In this document: in pieces, positions 8,323 to 16,441 of the stretch
Layout of the letters: every line of letters begins with the position of its first letter
Numbering within the stretch: the stretch's first letter is position 1
Source of the DNA: a virus
DNA: 64,000 bases
Virus record (IMG/VR): IMGVR_UViG_3300044972_000310
Span: 1 to 64,000 of that record
Reading direction: 5' to 3' (one strand)
Notes under the pieces: generated by a model
Seen by the model: the letters and a program-made list of their open reading frames with translations, nothing else
Told to the model about the DNA's origin: nothing
Databases searched by the model: none
Translations under genes and position numbers: made by a program

Positions 8323-8556
8323 ATGAGCAACGTACTACACGAAGTTATCAACAGTGGGCAACCTTGGGCAGCTGAACGTGCTCAATATGCTCTACAAATA
8401 GCAGAAGCCCTACAGAACGGACAGGTCTCGCAAGATGAAGCTCGTGCCCTACTTGAAGACTTGATCAACACTGAAAAGTTAGAATCTGAGGGCGCGGACC
8501 TGCAGTTACGAGCAGCACTGGTATTTGGTGTTACACAGGTTCTCAGTATGTGTTAA
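8323..8556 (+). CDS. Small hypothetical protein
   Basis: 77 residues, acidic and helical, with [19 protein letters not shown] in the middle; ends in MC. It starts directly after the preceding stop, and its 3' end overlaps the convergent hemA by 14 nt. No family recognised. Confidence 0.55.
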   Translation: MSNVLHEVINSGQPWAAERAQYALQIAEALQNGQVSQDEARALLEDLINTEKLESEGADLQLRAALVFGVTQVLSMC

Positions 8557-9742
8557 ACACTTTGACGAGGGCTTGAACTAAGTCTTCGATCATACCATCA
8601 TCGTGAAACGGAGTGGGAGCAAATCGCAACCTCTCCGTTCCCACATCTACTGTGGGGAAGTTGATAGCCTGCACATAGATATTGTGATCGTTCATTAGTG
8701 CATCACTCATAGCTTTGGCACGTTTAGCATCTCCTACCAGCACAGGCACAATGTGTGTAGTACTACACGCCATAACGGGTATGCCAGCCTTGATCAATCT
8801 ATACTTTAACTTACGGGCACGGTCTTGATGTTGCTCACGTAGCTCTCCGTGACTCTTTAAGTATTTCACAGCAGCCAGTGCGCCAGCACAGGTCACGGGA
8901 CTCATAGATGTTGTAAAGATAAAGCCAGCAGCAATGCTACGGATAGCATCAGCTACGACACTGTCACAGGCAATGTATCCGCCCTGTACTCCAAATGCTT
9001 TACCAAGTGTACCGTTGATTATATCAACACGATCCTGTAGCCCGTACTTCTCAACTTTGCCTGCACCTGTTTCGCCATATAGACCTACAGCATGTACTTC
9101 ATCGATGTAGGTCATAGCACCGTACTGGTCAGCTAGATCGCATATCTCTTTGATCATGCCCACATCGCCATCCATTGAGTAAACACTTTCAAATACAATA
9201 CAAGGAGTCTTACCACAGAGCTGAGCAGCCTGTAGACATTCTTCTAAGTTCTGCATGTCATTGTGACGGAACACCTGCTTGTTAGCACGACTGTGTTGTA
9301 TACCCACGATGATTGAGTTGTGATTGTTACTGTCGCTGATATATTCAATGTTGGGAATGATCTTAGCCAAGGCTATCAAGGTCCATTCGTTGGCCACATA
9401 AGCTGAACTAAACAACAATGCCCGTTCTTTCTTATGCAGAGTAGCAAGCTCATGCTCCAATGCCACATGATAGTGACTTGTACCTGCAATGTTTCGAGTA
9501 CCACCTGATCCTGCACCTGTCATATCTAAAGCTGTTCGCATAGCATCTATAACAACCTTGTGCTGACCCATGCCTAAGTAGTCGTTTGAGCACCAGTTTA
9601 CAATGTTTTTAATAGCATAAGGTCCATACCAGATAGCCTGTGGGAACTTGCCGTTTTCACGTAGAATATCGTTAAACACACGATATTTGCCATTAGCTTT
9701 AAGATCTGCTATCAGTGTTTCAAAGGGTGTTTTATCTATCAT
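8543..9742 (-). CDS. hemA: 5-aminolevulinate synthase
   Basis: 399 residues, full length for bacterial ALAS. It is a PLP enzyme of the alpha-oxoamine synthase family: N-terminal [15 protein letters not shown], the GSGGTRN block at 78-84, D214 in [10 protein letters not shown] (PLP pyridine N contact), and the Schiff-base lysine K248 in GTLGKAFG. The ALAS-type N-terminus favours ALAS over KBL or BioF. Reaction: glycine plus succinyl-CoA to 5-aminolevulinate, the C4 entry to tetrapyrroles typical of alphaproteobacteria. A phage copy should boost heme supply for the heme oxygenase and bilin reductase at 40789-42013. Confidence 0.9.
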   Translation of the reverse strand: MIDKTPFETLIADLKANGKYRVFNDILRENGKFPQAIWYGPYAIKNIVNWCSNDYLGMGQHKVVIDAMRTALDMTGAGSGGTRNIAGTSHYHVALEHELATLHKKERALLFSSAYVANEWTLIALAKIIPNIEYISDSNNHNSIIVGIQHSRANKQVFRHNDMQNLEECLQAAQLCGKTPCIVFESVYSMDGDVGMIKEICDLADQYGAMTYIDEVHAVGLYGETGAGKVEKYGLQDRVDIINGTLGKAFGVQGGYIACDSVVADAIRSIAAGFIFTTSMSPVTCAGALAAVKYLKSHGELREQHQDRARKLKYRLIKAGIPVMACSTTHIVPVLVGDAKRAKAMSDALMNDHNIYVQAINFPTVDVGTERLRFAPTPFHDDGMIEDLVQALVKVFNTY

Positions 9743-9749
9743 AGTAGAC

Positions 9750-9765
9750 TATTTAACGATAAATA
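9750..9765. promoter_or_regulatory. Divergent back-to-back late-promoter-like boxes
   Basis: TATTTA-ACGA-TAAATA forms an inverted repeat. The minus-strand box GTTAAATA (9750-9757) faces hemA (start 9742) and the plus-strand box GATAAATA (9758-9765) faces the PA14 protein (start 9785). Confidence 0.45.
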
Positions 9766-9784
9766 TCGTAAGAGGATTAAAATA

Positions 9785-10576
9785 ATGGCTGCAAACGGAA
9801 TATCAACACTGGCAACTAAACTGGCAAGACAAACTGCTAAACTTACCATTGCTGAAGCTAAACGTCAAGGTAAAGTAGTTGCCGCCGACGGTACTATTAC
9901 CGGTAGTTTAGATGCTACTAAACCTTACTATCGTGCTAAAAATACTTACAACATTGCGCTATTACCAGACACCTATTCCACTAGTGGTGATGATAATGCC
10001 AACACCAGTGGCCTAGTACAAGGTCGTCCTTGGTATGATTCAAACACCGAAGCAACATACGATGGCGAAGTTATTGAAGTTAGCCCAGGTATATGGCGCA
10101 CTAACTATCAAGGATATCACAACGAAGTTCCAAACTTCTTTGATACTGCTGTGTTAAAGGCCGCTCCTGACAACTTTGATGCAGCTGACAATGACATCAA
10201 CGAGCCAGCACTACCTAACTCAACCAGCATGATGCTAAAAGGCTACCTGCGAGTAACCTACACTGGCAACTACACAATATATTTGAGCTGTGACGACGGG
10301 GCTTACTTATGGTTTGGAGACAATGCCATCACTAACTGGCGTAGTGGTAACACCTTAACTAACGTGACTATATCAAACGGTGGACTACACCCTCAAACTG
10401 AAGTTTCAACCACCGTGGCTTTAACAGCAGGCACATACATTCCAATGCGTGTAATGTTCGGCAATGGCCCAGACGGACCTGGAGTGCTAGTTGTTAGTTA
10501 TTCATATCCGGGACAAGCTAAGACATCGGACTTTACCGGTAAGATCTTCTACAGAACATCAACTAACGGATTCTAA
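9785..10576 (+). CDS. Virion protein with PA14-like carbohydrate-binding domain
   Basis: 263 residues. Residues about 95-255 match a PA14/GLEYA-type beta sandwich: GYLRVTYTGNYTIYLSCDDG, AYLWFGDNA, then the Thr-rich strand TVALTAGTYIPMRVMFGNG and a final strand VLVVSYSYPG. Such domains bind glycans in adhesins. The N-terminal helical part (LATKLARQTAKLTIAEAKRQ) looks like an attachment region. A late promoter and a strong terminator flank the gene, fitting a highly expressed structural adhesin. Confidence 0.65.
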   Translation: MAANGISTLATKLARQTAKLTIAEAKRQGKVVAADGTITGSLDATKPYYRAKNTYNIALLPDTYSTSGDDNANTSGLVQGRPWYDSNTEATYDGEVIEVSPGIWRTNYQGYHNEVPNFFDTAVLKAAPDNFDAADNDINEPALPNSTSMMLKGYLRVTYTGNYTIYLSCDDGAYLWFGDNAITNWRSGNTLTNVTISNGGLHPQTEVSTTVALTAGTYIPMRVMFGNGPDGPGVLVVSYSYPGQAKTSDFTGKIFYRTSTNGF

Positions 10577-10600
10577 TCCATGACCATAGACGTATGAATA

Positions 10601-10625
10601 AAAAAGGACCCGAAGGTCCTTTTTG
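10601..10625. terminator. Bidirectional terminator
   Basis: A5-GGACC, loop CGAA, GGTCC-T5, between the convergent PA14 gene and the minus-strand gene at 10643. Confidence 0.85.
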
Positions 10626-10642
10626 TTTGATGTAATATACTA

Positions 10643-10918
10643 TTACTTCTTAGCAGTTGCGCCAGCATTGACAAATGCGTACATCTTTTCAGCTGTTTCT
10701 AGAACTTTCTCAAGTCCTGGGAATGTTGGCATATCTACTTTGGTAACGATTTGACCAGTCTTCTCATCGCGAGTAGCAGTCATTTCCCAACCTTGGAATT
10801 TAGAGTGGAAGTCTTCTGTTACCATGCTCTTAGCCATGCCAAGGATGTCTGTACGGATTTCATATCCGTTTTTGTTGAATTTAACTTCTGGTAGCTTTGG
10901 TGTTTCGAATTGTGACAT
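10643..10918 (-). CDS. Conserved small phage protein
   Basis: 91 residues, with the block VKFNKNGYEIRTDILGMAK that I associate with T4-like marine phage hypotheticals. It is preceded by a good ribosome site (AGGAG, 7 nt before ATG) and a 55-nt leader below an AATAAATA box. Isolated single gene with its own terminator. Function unknown. Confidence 0.6.
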   Translation of the reverse strand: MSQFETPKLPEVKFNKNGYEIRTDILGMAKSMVTEDFHSKFQGWEMTATRDEKTGQIVTKVDMPTFPGLEKVLETAEKMYAFVNAGATAKK

Positions 10919-10973
10919 AATAATCTCCTGTGTGTTTAATGTCTATGTGTAAACAGCAACTTTGCTGTCTATG

Positions 10974-10981
10974 TATTTATT
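10974..10981 (-). promoter_or_regulatory. Late-promoter-like AATAAATA box
   Basis: Minus-strand AATAAATA about 56 nt upstream of the gene starting at 10918. Confidence 0.45.
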
Positions 10982-11017
10982 ATACAGTGTACAAGACTGT
11001 TTGTAAAGCTGAATGAA

Positions 11018-11593
11018 CTATTTTTTAAACTTGTTTACTCTTTCTTTAACAAGTTTAACAACAGTGTCACTGAGCACAACTTCGTAGTGGTTGCAATCTA
11101 CTTCCACTAATTCCATATCCTCGTGATGCCGTTGACTGGCAATGGTTACTACACCATCATTGGGCTCGTGCATAAAAGGGCTTTGACCCTTTACTGTTAC
11201 TATGTTGGTCCAAGGATGCTGTATTTTAATACGTTTAGCCTGCTTCATTACCCAACTACTGGGCCCAATGTCACGCATCAGTCTGCTGAATGGCAAGAAG
11301 TATTGAGCATAGTCCGCTACTTCAGCACCACCATAGGGTGTGCTTAGGGTCACAGCACCTTTAACGGCTACTGGCATACTATTAGCTAAATGTAGGCTGT
11401 AAATGCCGCCTAGACTATGTGCAACAAACACCAGGTCCTTATAGTCCTGTAATGCTGTCTGCATGTCCTTTAGGTTATTTTCAAACCCATTTCGGCTATC
11501 ATAGTTGAGGTCTAGACCTTCACCTAATTTACTCTTGATATAGTTGAAGCTCTCGCTGGTGGCATTGGCACCGTGTATGTACACTAATTTCAT
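11018..11593 (-). CDS. Alpha/beta hydrolase (lipase/esterase-like)
   Basis: 191 residues. It begins MKLVYIHGANATSESF (HG oxyanion strand) and has the nucleophile elbow GHSLGG-type sequence FVAHSLGG, a later D in NDGVVTIASQ and a C-terminal H in CNHYEVV, giving a plausible Ser-Asp-His triad. No signal peptide. It resembles cytoplasmic PGAP1/LipA-type hydrolases of phages. A CTAAATA box lies 5 nt upstream. Confidence 0.75.
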   Translation of the reverse strand: MKLVYIHGANATSESFNYIKSKLGEGLDLNYDSRNGFENNLKDMQTALQDYKDLVFVAHSLGGIYSLHLANSMPVAVKGAVTLSTPYGGAEVADYAQYFLPFSRLMRDIGPSSWVMKQAKRIKIQHPWTNIVTVKGQSPFMHEPNDGVVTIASQRHHEDMELVEVDCNHYEVVLSDTVVKLVKERVNKFKK

Positions 11594-11610
11594 GCCAATA
11601 TTTAGTAATT

Positions 11611-11709
11611 TTAATAGTAGTGATGAGATGCTTTGCTCTTACGGTATTCCGCAATGGCTTCGCCCCATGCAACTAGGCTTTCGAATATAGTGTTTAAAAT
11701 TGTTTTCAT
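11611..11709 (-). CDS. 32-residue small protein
   Basis: Short frame: ATG at 11709 overlaps the upstream TGA (ATGA), ending TAA at 11611. An amphipathic N-terminal part MKTILNTIFESLVAWGEA is followed by a basic, aromatic tail ending HHYY. The stop-start coupling supports translation. Function unknown. Confidence 0.45.
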   Translation of the reverse strand: MKTILNTIFESLVAWGEAIAEYRKSKASHHYY

Positions 11710-11885
11710 AGATATGTTTCCTTTTGAGAATATTGGTATTGTCGGATGTATGCTTCCAACTGTGCAGTATCGGTAATACTTTTGGTACTTAGATAAGCGT
11801 CTAAGCGGCTTTGGTAATTAGATCCTGGGAACATTTCGGCTAATCGTTCCATTACTCTAATCATTTGCTCTGATAAGAATTTCAT
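11706..11885 (-). CDS. Small protein resembling DUF3563-type proteins
   Basis: 59 residues from the ATG at 11885, which has AAGGA 7 nt upstream; the in-frame ATG at 11921 lacks such a site. It contains MFPGSNYQSRLDAYLSTKSI, similar in style to small bacterial DUF3563 proteins (DAYL followed by a D-x-x-xLE helix). ATGA-coupled to the following 32-residue frame. Function unknown. Confidence 0.5.
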   Translation of the reverse strand: MKFLSEQMIRVMERLAEMFPGSNYQSRLDAYLSTKSITDTAQLEAYIRQYQYSQKETYL

Positions 11886-11990
11886 GTTATAATCCTTGTG
11901 TAAGTGTGTGTAGAGACTCATGGTTTCTACTAATATATTTAGTCTAGTTTATCTGGCACTGCAACATTTTTATTTTACTTTGCAAAAAGG

Positions 11991-11998
11991 TTAAATAT
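11991..11998 (+). promoter_or_regulatory. Late-promoter-like TTAAATAT box
   Basis: TTAAATAT 21 nt before the ATG at 12020. A minus-strand CTAAATAT near 11936 faces the opposite gene pair. Confidence 0.4.
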
Positions 11999-12019
11999 AC
12001 AAAAGAATTAGAGGATTAT

Positions 12020-12277
12020 ATGCGTAAAAGCACCAGATCAATACTGCAAGAATTAAGCGACTTAGGTATTAGCCGTGACAAGGATCAAGTGATTGAAAGC
12101 CGTGGAGCAAACCTAATCGAAAGCGCAATTAACCTGTTAACTCTGATTCGTGAGCAATACGATGTAGAAACGGCTGCTGAATTAGAGCGCCGTTTTGTTA
12201 ATGCTATCCGTACTAGCGAACCAGCTAAGTTTAAGCGTGGCATGAAGAAAATACAGGAAAGCAAAGGCAATGAGTAA
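12020..12277 (+). CDS. Conserved T4-like phage hypothetical protein
   Basis: 85 residues, helical and charged: SILQELSDLGI, ELERRFVNAIRT and KFKRGMKKIQES. The pattern is like small proteins beside head genes in marine T4-like phages. It has a good ribosome site (AGAGGA) and overlaps the next gene by 8 nt. No function assigned. Confidence 0.55.
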   Translation: MRKSTRSILQELSDLGISRDKDQVIESRGANLIESAINLLTLIREQYDVETAAELERRFVNAIRTSEPAKFKRGMKKIQESKGNE

Positions 12278-13412
12278 AAATGTAATATTTCCGGACACTA
12301 AAGAGTTCGATCAAAAACTAGCCCCGGAAATGAAGGCTAAGATGGATGCTATCCTAAATCCCCTAGGATTAAACAGCGTGGCCATTGGCAGCGCACACAC
12401 TCCTACGCCCGGGGAAATGAGCGGCGATATGGACTTACAAGTTGATCTTGACGAAGTTAAAGCCAAGTTTAAAACAGATGATGATAAATCAGCTCGCAAA
12501 GCATTAGCCATGTTTGTACAAGATCGTGGCTTCCAAGTGCGTCAAGCAGGTGTTAATGTATTTGTACGTTTACCAGTAGGTGATGAGTTCTATCAAGTTG
12601 ATCTTGAGACTATTCCTAATGTGGCTAAAGTCAGCCGTTATCATCAACACAAGATTCCTAAAGGATCAACATACAAGGGCGTGGGCAAACAGCTGATGTT
12701 AGCACAGTTGGCCAAGAGCAAGGGCTATATGTACTCTGCATGGCAAGGACTGTTTGCACGTACCCCAGAGAATAAGAAAGGTGAACTAGTTGCAGACGAG
12801 TGGGATGACATTGCTCGTGTGCTAATAGGACCAGATGCTACTGGAGATAACATTGATTCAGTAGAAGCTATCATGGCCAGCTTGCCAGAAGAGCAGGCAC
12901 AGGCATTACTAGCACATGTTAAACAAGATAAGAACTGGGCTGAACGAACTCCAAAGATATCTGAAGATATTAGACGAATGAGACAGTTAGCTGGTATGAA
13001 AGAAGCCGATGTAGTAAGCCCACGTTTTGCAGGTGTGCAACAAACTAAACACGCCGATGGTAGTCAAACTACAGACTATAATCAAGGTCCTTTGCAATCT
13101 ACACAGAAAGTAGATGCCCAAGGCCGCCCGATCAAGACCACCACGGCTTACGACTTAGGTGCTGCCAAACTTAGCCATAGTAATGATCATGTAAGTGGCA
13201 TTCGATCAACCGAAGTTGCTCCAAGAGTTGGAGACGGAACCGACACCGCCGCAACCCTTGCAGCAGCACATCAAATGATGCCAACAGCAGATATTGCAGC
13301 AGCCCGCGGAGTTGATCCTAAAAAGTTTGCACGATTTCAGAAACAAAATCCCTCAGCAGTTAAAGAAAGCCCTGAGCTAACAGCAATGTTAACTATTGCG
13401 AGATTAAGATGA
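12270..13412 (+). CDS. Nucleotidyltransferase-like protein with internal-virion motifs
   Basis: 380 residues. Residues 40-55 read GSAHTPTPGEMSGDMD and end in D53-x-D55, the G-S...D-x-D signature of the polymerase-beta nucleotidyltransferase superfamily, with a further acidic strand FYQVDLETIP. A mid-protein RRMRQLAGMKE segment and the C-terminus ESPELTAMLTIARLR are shared with the protein at 17157-18554, suggesting a common assembly or targeting module. It overlaps the next gene by ATGA. Substrate unknown; it could modify tRNA, protein or nucleotide. Confidence 0.6.
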   Translation: MSKNVIFPDTKEFDQKLAPEMKAKMDAILNPLGLNSVAIGSAHTPTPGEMSGDMDLQVDLDEVKAKFKTDDDKSARKALAMFVQDRGFQVRQAGVNVFVRLPVGDEFYQVDLETIPNVAKVSRYHQHKIPKGSTYKGVGKQLMLAQLAKSKGYMYSAWQGLFARTPENKKGELVADEWDDIARVLIGPDATGDNIDSVEAIMASLPEEQAQALLAHVKQDKNWAERTPKISEDIRRMRQLAGMKEADVVSPRFAGVQQTKHADGSQTTDYNQGPLQSTQKVDAQGRPIKTTTAYDLGAAKLSHSNDHVSGIRSTEVAPRVGDGTDTAATLAAAHQMMPTADIAAARGVDPKKFARFQKQNPSAVKESPELTAMLTIARLR

Positions 13413-14557
13413 GAGCAAACGAGTTCCTAAGAGAAGCAGAAGAAGCTGCTGTTAAAAAACTAGGTCGTGCCTTTAACCACTTGGAAGACCTAGTGTTCTT
13501 TCACGGTAGCCGCGGCACTATTGAAGCATTGGACCATTTGAAAGAAATCGCTACTAGTGCTGGTAGTAAGACTATACGTATGAAGTGGGATGGTAATCCA
13601 CAGATCTACTGGGGTCGTGCTGAAAAAGGTGGTCCACTAATCCTAGCGGGACATAATGGCTGGAGCCGTGGTGCTGCTACTGATAGTCCAGATGCAGTAG
13701 CAGACTTCATTGCCAACAAGAGCGGTAAACCTAAAACTCCCGAAGAAGTAAAACAACGACAGGCATTTGCACAACAGTTTGCAAATCTATATCCCCTGTT
13801 TGATCGTGCTACTCCAAAGAACTTTGTGGGCTACGTCTATGCTGACGGCCTGTACTTACAACGACCCGCAGTTGACAAACAAGGTGTGTATAACTTTGCA
13901 CCTAATCCAAAAAGTCAAACTGCCTATCATGTTAAGGCAGATAGTCCATTGGGACAACAGATTAGTCAATCACAGGTAATGGTAGTGGGCCATGCCTACT
14001 TTCCGGAGTTTGGTATGGATGACAGTGATCAAAAGCCCATGGATGACTTTAGCATGTTCAACACAGTTCCTGAACTGATTGTACAAGGACCTGTGTATAA
14101 CAGCAATCCAGTTAGTATAGATACTAGTGCAATTGATCGTGTGGAACAGTATTTGAATCAACACTCTGCTGCTATTGACAACTTCTTGCAAGGTACCACT
14201 GGTCTTGGTGATCTAAAGAATATATTGTATACCTATGTTAATCAAACAGCTAAAGCTAAACAGTTGGATAATCTGGGCGCACAGAACTTCTTATCTTGGC
14301 TAAAAAGCAGCAAGGTTAGTGAGCCCAAGCAGACTAAGATTGAACAGCTTGCACAACAACATGCTCGTGCATTAGAAGCTATATTCGGACTTGTTGGCCG
14401 TATTATGGATCTTAAAGATCAAGTTATTGATCAAGTAGAGCAAGGACAGGGCGAAATATGGGATACACATGGCGAAGGCCGTGTACGCTACGCACCTGCA
14501 GGTAAAAAGTTTGGAAATGTCAAGCTAGTGCCTCGCAGACGTTGGACTCCGAAGTAA
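13409..14557 (+). CDS. Ligase-like KxDG protein with capsid-targeting-like leader
   Basis: 382 residues. The leader MRANEFLREAEEA fits the T4 capsid-targeting pattern and includes L-R-E, the T4 prohead protease type of site. Residues 57-64 read RMKWDGNP, with K59-x-D61-G62 as in motif I of covalent nucleotidyltransferases (DNA/RNA ligases). Later strands GYVYADGLYLQ and MVVGHAYFPEFG could be further fold elements, but motifs III-V are not obvious. T4-like phages carry related uncharacterised proteins. Possibly an enzyme packaged in the head and injected with DNA. Confidence 0.55.
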   Translation: MRANEFLREAEEAAVKKLGRAFNHLEDLVFFHGSRGTIEALDHLKEIATSAGSKTIRMKWDGNPQIYWGRAEKGGPLILAGHNGWSRGAATDSPDAVADFIANKSGKPKTPEEVKQRQAFAQQFANLYPLFDRATPKNFVGYVYADGLYLQRPAVDKQGVYNFAPNPKSQTAYHVKADSPLGQQISQSQVMVVGHAYFPEFGMDDSDQKPMDDFSMFNTVPELIVQGPVYNSNPVSIDTSAIDRVEQYLNQHSAAIDNFLQGTTGLGDLKNILYTYVNQTAKAKQLDNLGAQNFLSWLKSSKVSEPKQTKIEQLAQQHARALEAIFGLVGRIMDLKDQVIDQVEQGQGEIWDTHGEGRVRYAPAGKKFGNVKLVPRRRWTPK

Positions 14558-14572
14558 TATTATCTAGCCAAA

Positions 14573-14597
14573 AAACTCCATATTCCGGGGTTTTTTT
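14573..14597 (+). terminator. Rho-independent terminator
   Basis: A6-CTCC, short loop, GGGG-T7 after the ligase-like gene; stem includes one G-U pair. Confidence 0.65.
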
Positions 14598-14605
14598 GTA
14601 TCTCG

Positions 14606-14613
14606 TATAAATA
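14606..14613 (+). promoter_or_regulatory. T4-type late promoter box TATAAATA (exact)
   Basis: Exact TATAAATA 52 nt upstream of the ATG at 14665. The leader between contains a hairpin CCTAC-AGGAC-GTAGG (14626-14640) and a GAGGAG ribosome site. Confidence 0.65.
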
Positions 14614-14640
14614 ATAGTACAAAGGCCTACAGGACGTAGG

Positions 14641-14688
14641 TCGACATATACGAGGAGATATATTATGTCAGCAACAACAAGAGTAAAT
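14641..14688 (+). repeat. 48-bp direct repeat, copy 1 (leader plus first codons)
   Basis: Identical to 15114-15161. It covers the ribosome site GAGGAG, ATG and the first eight codons (MSATTRVN). Both copies are preceded by a small hairpin and a late box. Confidence 0.9.
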
Positions 14689-15024
14689 CCTACCGCAGTA
14701 GCGTTAGGTACAGTACAACGTACATTTCAACAAACAGTATTCAAGTATGTATTAAGCGGTTCAGACGGCGCTATTGCATTAACTACAACTACTGCAACTA
14801 GAGTTACAGAAGAACTTGGTACAACTAGTTCAGTATTCCAAGTAGCCAGCGACGGTTTAGAGATCCTTACAATGGGCGATCGTCATATGCTTGACTTAGA
14901 TGCATTAGCTAGCAGAGTTGGATATGTTCTAGGCGCAGGAAGTGTAACAGCTACTGGCGTATGGACATTTACAGCTGGTGGTACACTAACTGTAACAGAA
15001 CCAACAACATTGTATTCAATGTAA
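14665..15024 (+). CDS. Small beta-rich structural protein, paralog A
   Basis: 119 residues beginning MSATTRVNPTA. Thr/Val-rich strands with little charge (SDGAIALTTTTATRVTEELG, TVTEPTTLYS) suggest a small beta-sandwich virion decoration or tail protein. It has its own exact late box, a hairpin in the leader, a strong ribosome site and a terminator, as expected for an abundant late product. The first eight residues are shared with the next gene, but the bodies have diverged. Confidence 0.6.
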   Translation: MSATTRVNPTAVALGTVQRTFQQTVFKYVLSGSDGAIALTTTTATRVTEELGTTSSVFQVASDGLEILTMGDRHMLDLDALASRVGYVLGAGSVTATGVWTFTAGGTLTVTEPTTLYSM

Positions 15025-15047
15025 TAATTCTCCGGGATGGGAAGACT

Positions 15048-15072
15048 AAGCCCCTTAATTGGGGCTTTTTTA
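15048..15072 (+). terminator. Rho-independent terminator
   Basis: AAGCCCC, loop TTAATT, GGGGCTTTTTT. Confidence 0.85.
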
Positions 15073-15079
15073 CGGCCAT

Positions 15080-15087
15080 GATAAATA
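15080..15087 (+). promoter_or_regulatory. Late-promoter-like GATAAATA box
   Basis: GATAAATA 51 nt upstream of the ATG at 15138. It is followed by the hairpin GAACTAC-AAAGA-GTAGTTC (15097-15115), which differs in sequence from the hairpin of the first copy while keeping the pairing. Confidence 0.5.
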
Positions 15088-15113
15088 CATTACAATGAAC
15101 TACAAAGAGTAGT

Positions 15114-15161
15114 TCGACATATACGAGGAGATATATTATGTCAGCAACAACAAGAGTAAAT
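15114..15161 (+). repeat. 48-bp direct repeat, copy 2
   Basis: Identical to 14641-14688; leader and first eight codons of the second MSATTRVN gene. Confidence 0.9.
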
Positions 15162-15473
15162 GGTTCAGGCCAATATTTAACTGGTTCTATAGTTTCAGTT
15201 GTACAACTAAAAGCATTCATAATTGACGTGGGCGCAGACTTGCAAGCCCAAGATGACGGCATTGACGAAGCTGTAGAGCAAGTTATACGTGAACTACAGC
15301 CGTTAATGTATTTTACACCATCAGCTGGTGACGGTATTATTCACGTGATCGTAGACGGTCACGGTGTAGATGCAGATACATTACAGCTACGTGTCCGTGC
15401 GTTAGATACAGGTGCAGGTTATCGTTATAATGCTGCAACAGTTGTACTAGGTACAAGTTTTGTAGTAGCTTAA
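15138..15473 (+). CDS. Small structural protein, paralog B
   Basis: 111 residues beginning MSATTRVNGSG, with acidic strands (VGADLQAQDDGIDEAVEQ) and a repeated VDGHGVDADTLQLRVRALD part. It shares leader and N-terminus with the gene at 14665, is followed by its own terminator, and is probably another abundant virion component. The function cannot be named. Confidence 0.55.
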   Translation: MSATTRVNGSGQYLTGSIVSVVQLKAFIIDVGADLQAQDDGIDEAVEQVIRELQPLMYFTPSAGDGIIHVIVDGHGVDADTLQLRVRALDTGAGYRYNAATVVLGTSFVVA

Positions 15474-15493
15474 TTCTCTGGGATGGGAATAAT

Positions 15494-15520
15494 AAGCCCA
15501 CTTTTATAGTGGGCTTTTTT
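15494..15520 (+). terminator. Rho-independent terminator
   Basis: AAGCCCAC, loop TTTTATA, GTGGGCTTTTTT. Confidence 0.85.
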
Positions 15521-15539
15521 ACGGCTGTTAAATACAGCA

Positions 15540-15914
15540 ATGATTTATTGTTTATACACGCTAGCTGACATTTCTGCTTCGGGCCAGTACAAATCTAGGA
15601 ATGATCTAGAAAGACTACAGCAACAAAACTTTGATACTGTTATGCAGACCATTGGACTTGCTGGTAATGTTTATTTTAGCCACCCTCCTCAGCCTATCCC
15701 TGCAGATATATTTGGCAACGCAGATCAAACCTGTTGGTACTTTGAGTGGACTATGGAAATAGAACACCTATTCGAAGTAGATGGGGATGAGCTATCTAGG
15801 CTGAAAGACCTGTTTGAATACGTGCCATTCATAACAGGATTAACAGAAACTGCCCAGTTTGAACGGCCTATGTTTAAGCTCGGGCACAATATTATTTTTG
15901 ATTATAAACAATAA
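15540..15914 (+). CDS. Conserved T4-like phage protein
   Basis: 124 residues. The N-terminus MIYCLYTLADISASGQ and LERLQQQNFDTVMQTIGL resemble a protein common near head genes of cyanophage-like myoviruses. C-terminal aromatic strands (CWYFEWTMEIEHLF) suggest a compact alpha/beta fold. A TTAAATAC box lies 5 nt upstream of the start, another case of a near-leaderless arrangement. Function unknown. Confidence 0.55.
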   Translation: MIYCLYTLADISASGQYKSRNDLERLQQQNFDTVMQTIGLAGNVYFSHPPQPIPADIFGNADQTCWYFEWTMEIEHLFEVDGDELSRLKDLFEYVPFITGLTETAQFERPMFKLGHNIIFDYKQ

Positions 15915-15917
15915 ATA
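15910..15917 (+). promoter_or_regulatory. Late-promoter-like AATAAATA box
   Basis: AATAAATA overlapping the upstream stop, 82 nt before the ATG at 16000. Confidence 0.45.
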
Positions 15918-15999
15918 TAATACTATAGGCACAAAGGCATCTTAAGGCTCACACAGTAATACCATACTGAGCAACACCAACCCACAGGAGAGATGCCAC

Positions 16000-16434
16000 A
16001 TGGCGACCGCTACCGCGAAGAAACCACGAACAAATTTAGAAGCAGTTCCACAACTAGCACAGTTACCGGAACGTGTCAGTGTATTAGAAACTAAAGTTGA
16101 AAACATCAACGAAAAGCTAGTCGATCTCAAAGCTGATGTTAAAGAAATGCATGACTGTTTAGATCAAACTCGTGACATGCTATCAGACAAGCTAGAAAAG
16201 ATGCAGGAAGAGTATCGCAGGAATGCTACTAGGTATTTTGAACATGCTGATCGCCTACACTTAGAAGATGTGGCATCACACGAAAAAATGAGTAGTCGTA
16301 TTGGCTCCTTAGAAAGAGTTAAAAACAAATGGCAACAGTATGTGATGATATTATTAGCATTTGGCGCAGGCACAGGCTGGCTTAGTGGCCATACAGTAAA
16401 CGTGTCTCAGCTGTTAAAGTTTGTTGGTATATAA
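16000..16434 (+). CDS. Coiled-coil protein with C-terminal membrane anchor
   Basis: 144 residues. Residues about 28-108 are a continuous coiled coil (PERVSVLETKVENINEKL, KADVKEMHDCLDQ). A transmembrane helix follows at about 114-132 (YVMILLAFGAGTGWLSG). The layout resembles XhlA-type hemolysin/holin accessory proteins. It overlaps no lysis gene here, so the role is open. Confidence 0.55.
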   Translation: MATATAKKPRTNLEAVPQLAQLPERVSVLETKVENINEKLVDLKADVKEMHDCLDQTRDMLSDKLEKMQEEYRRNATRYFEHADRLHLEDVASHEKMSSRIGSLERVKNKWQQYVMILLAFGAGTGWLSGHTVNVSQLLKFVGI

Positions 16435-16441
16435 AAGTATT

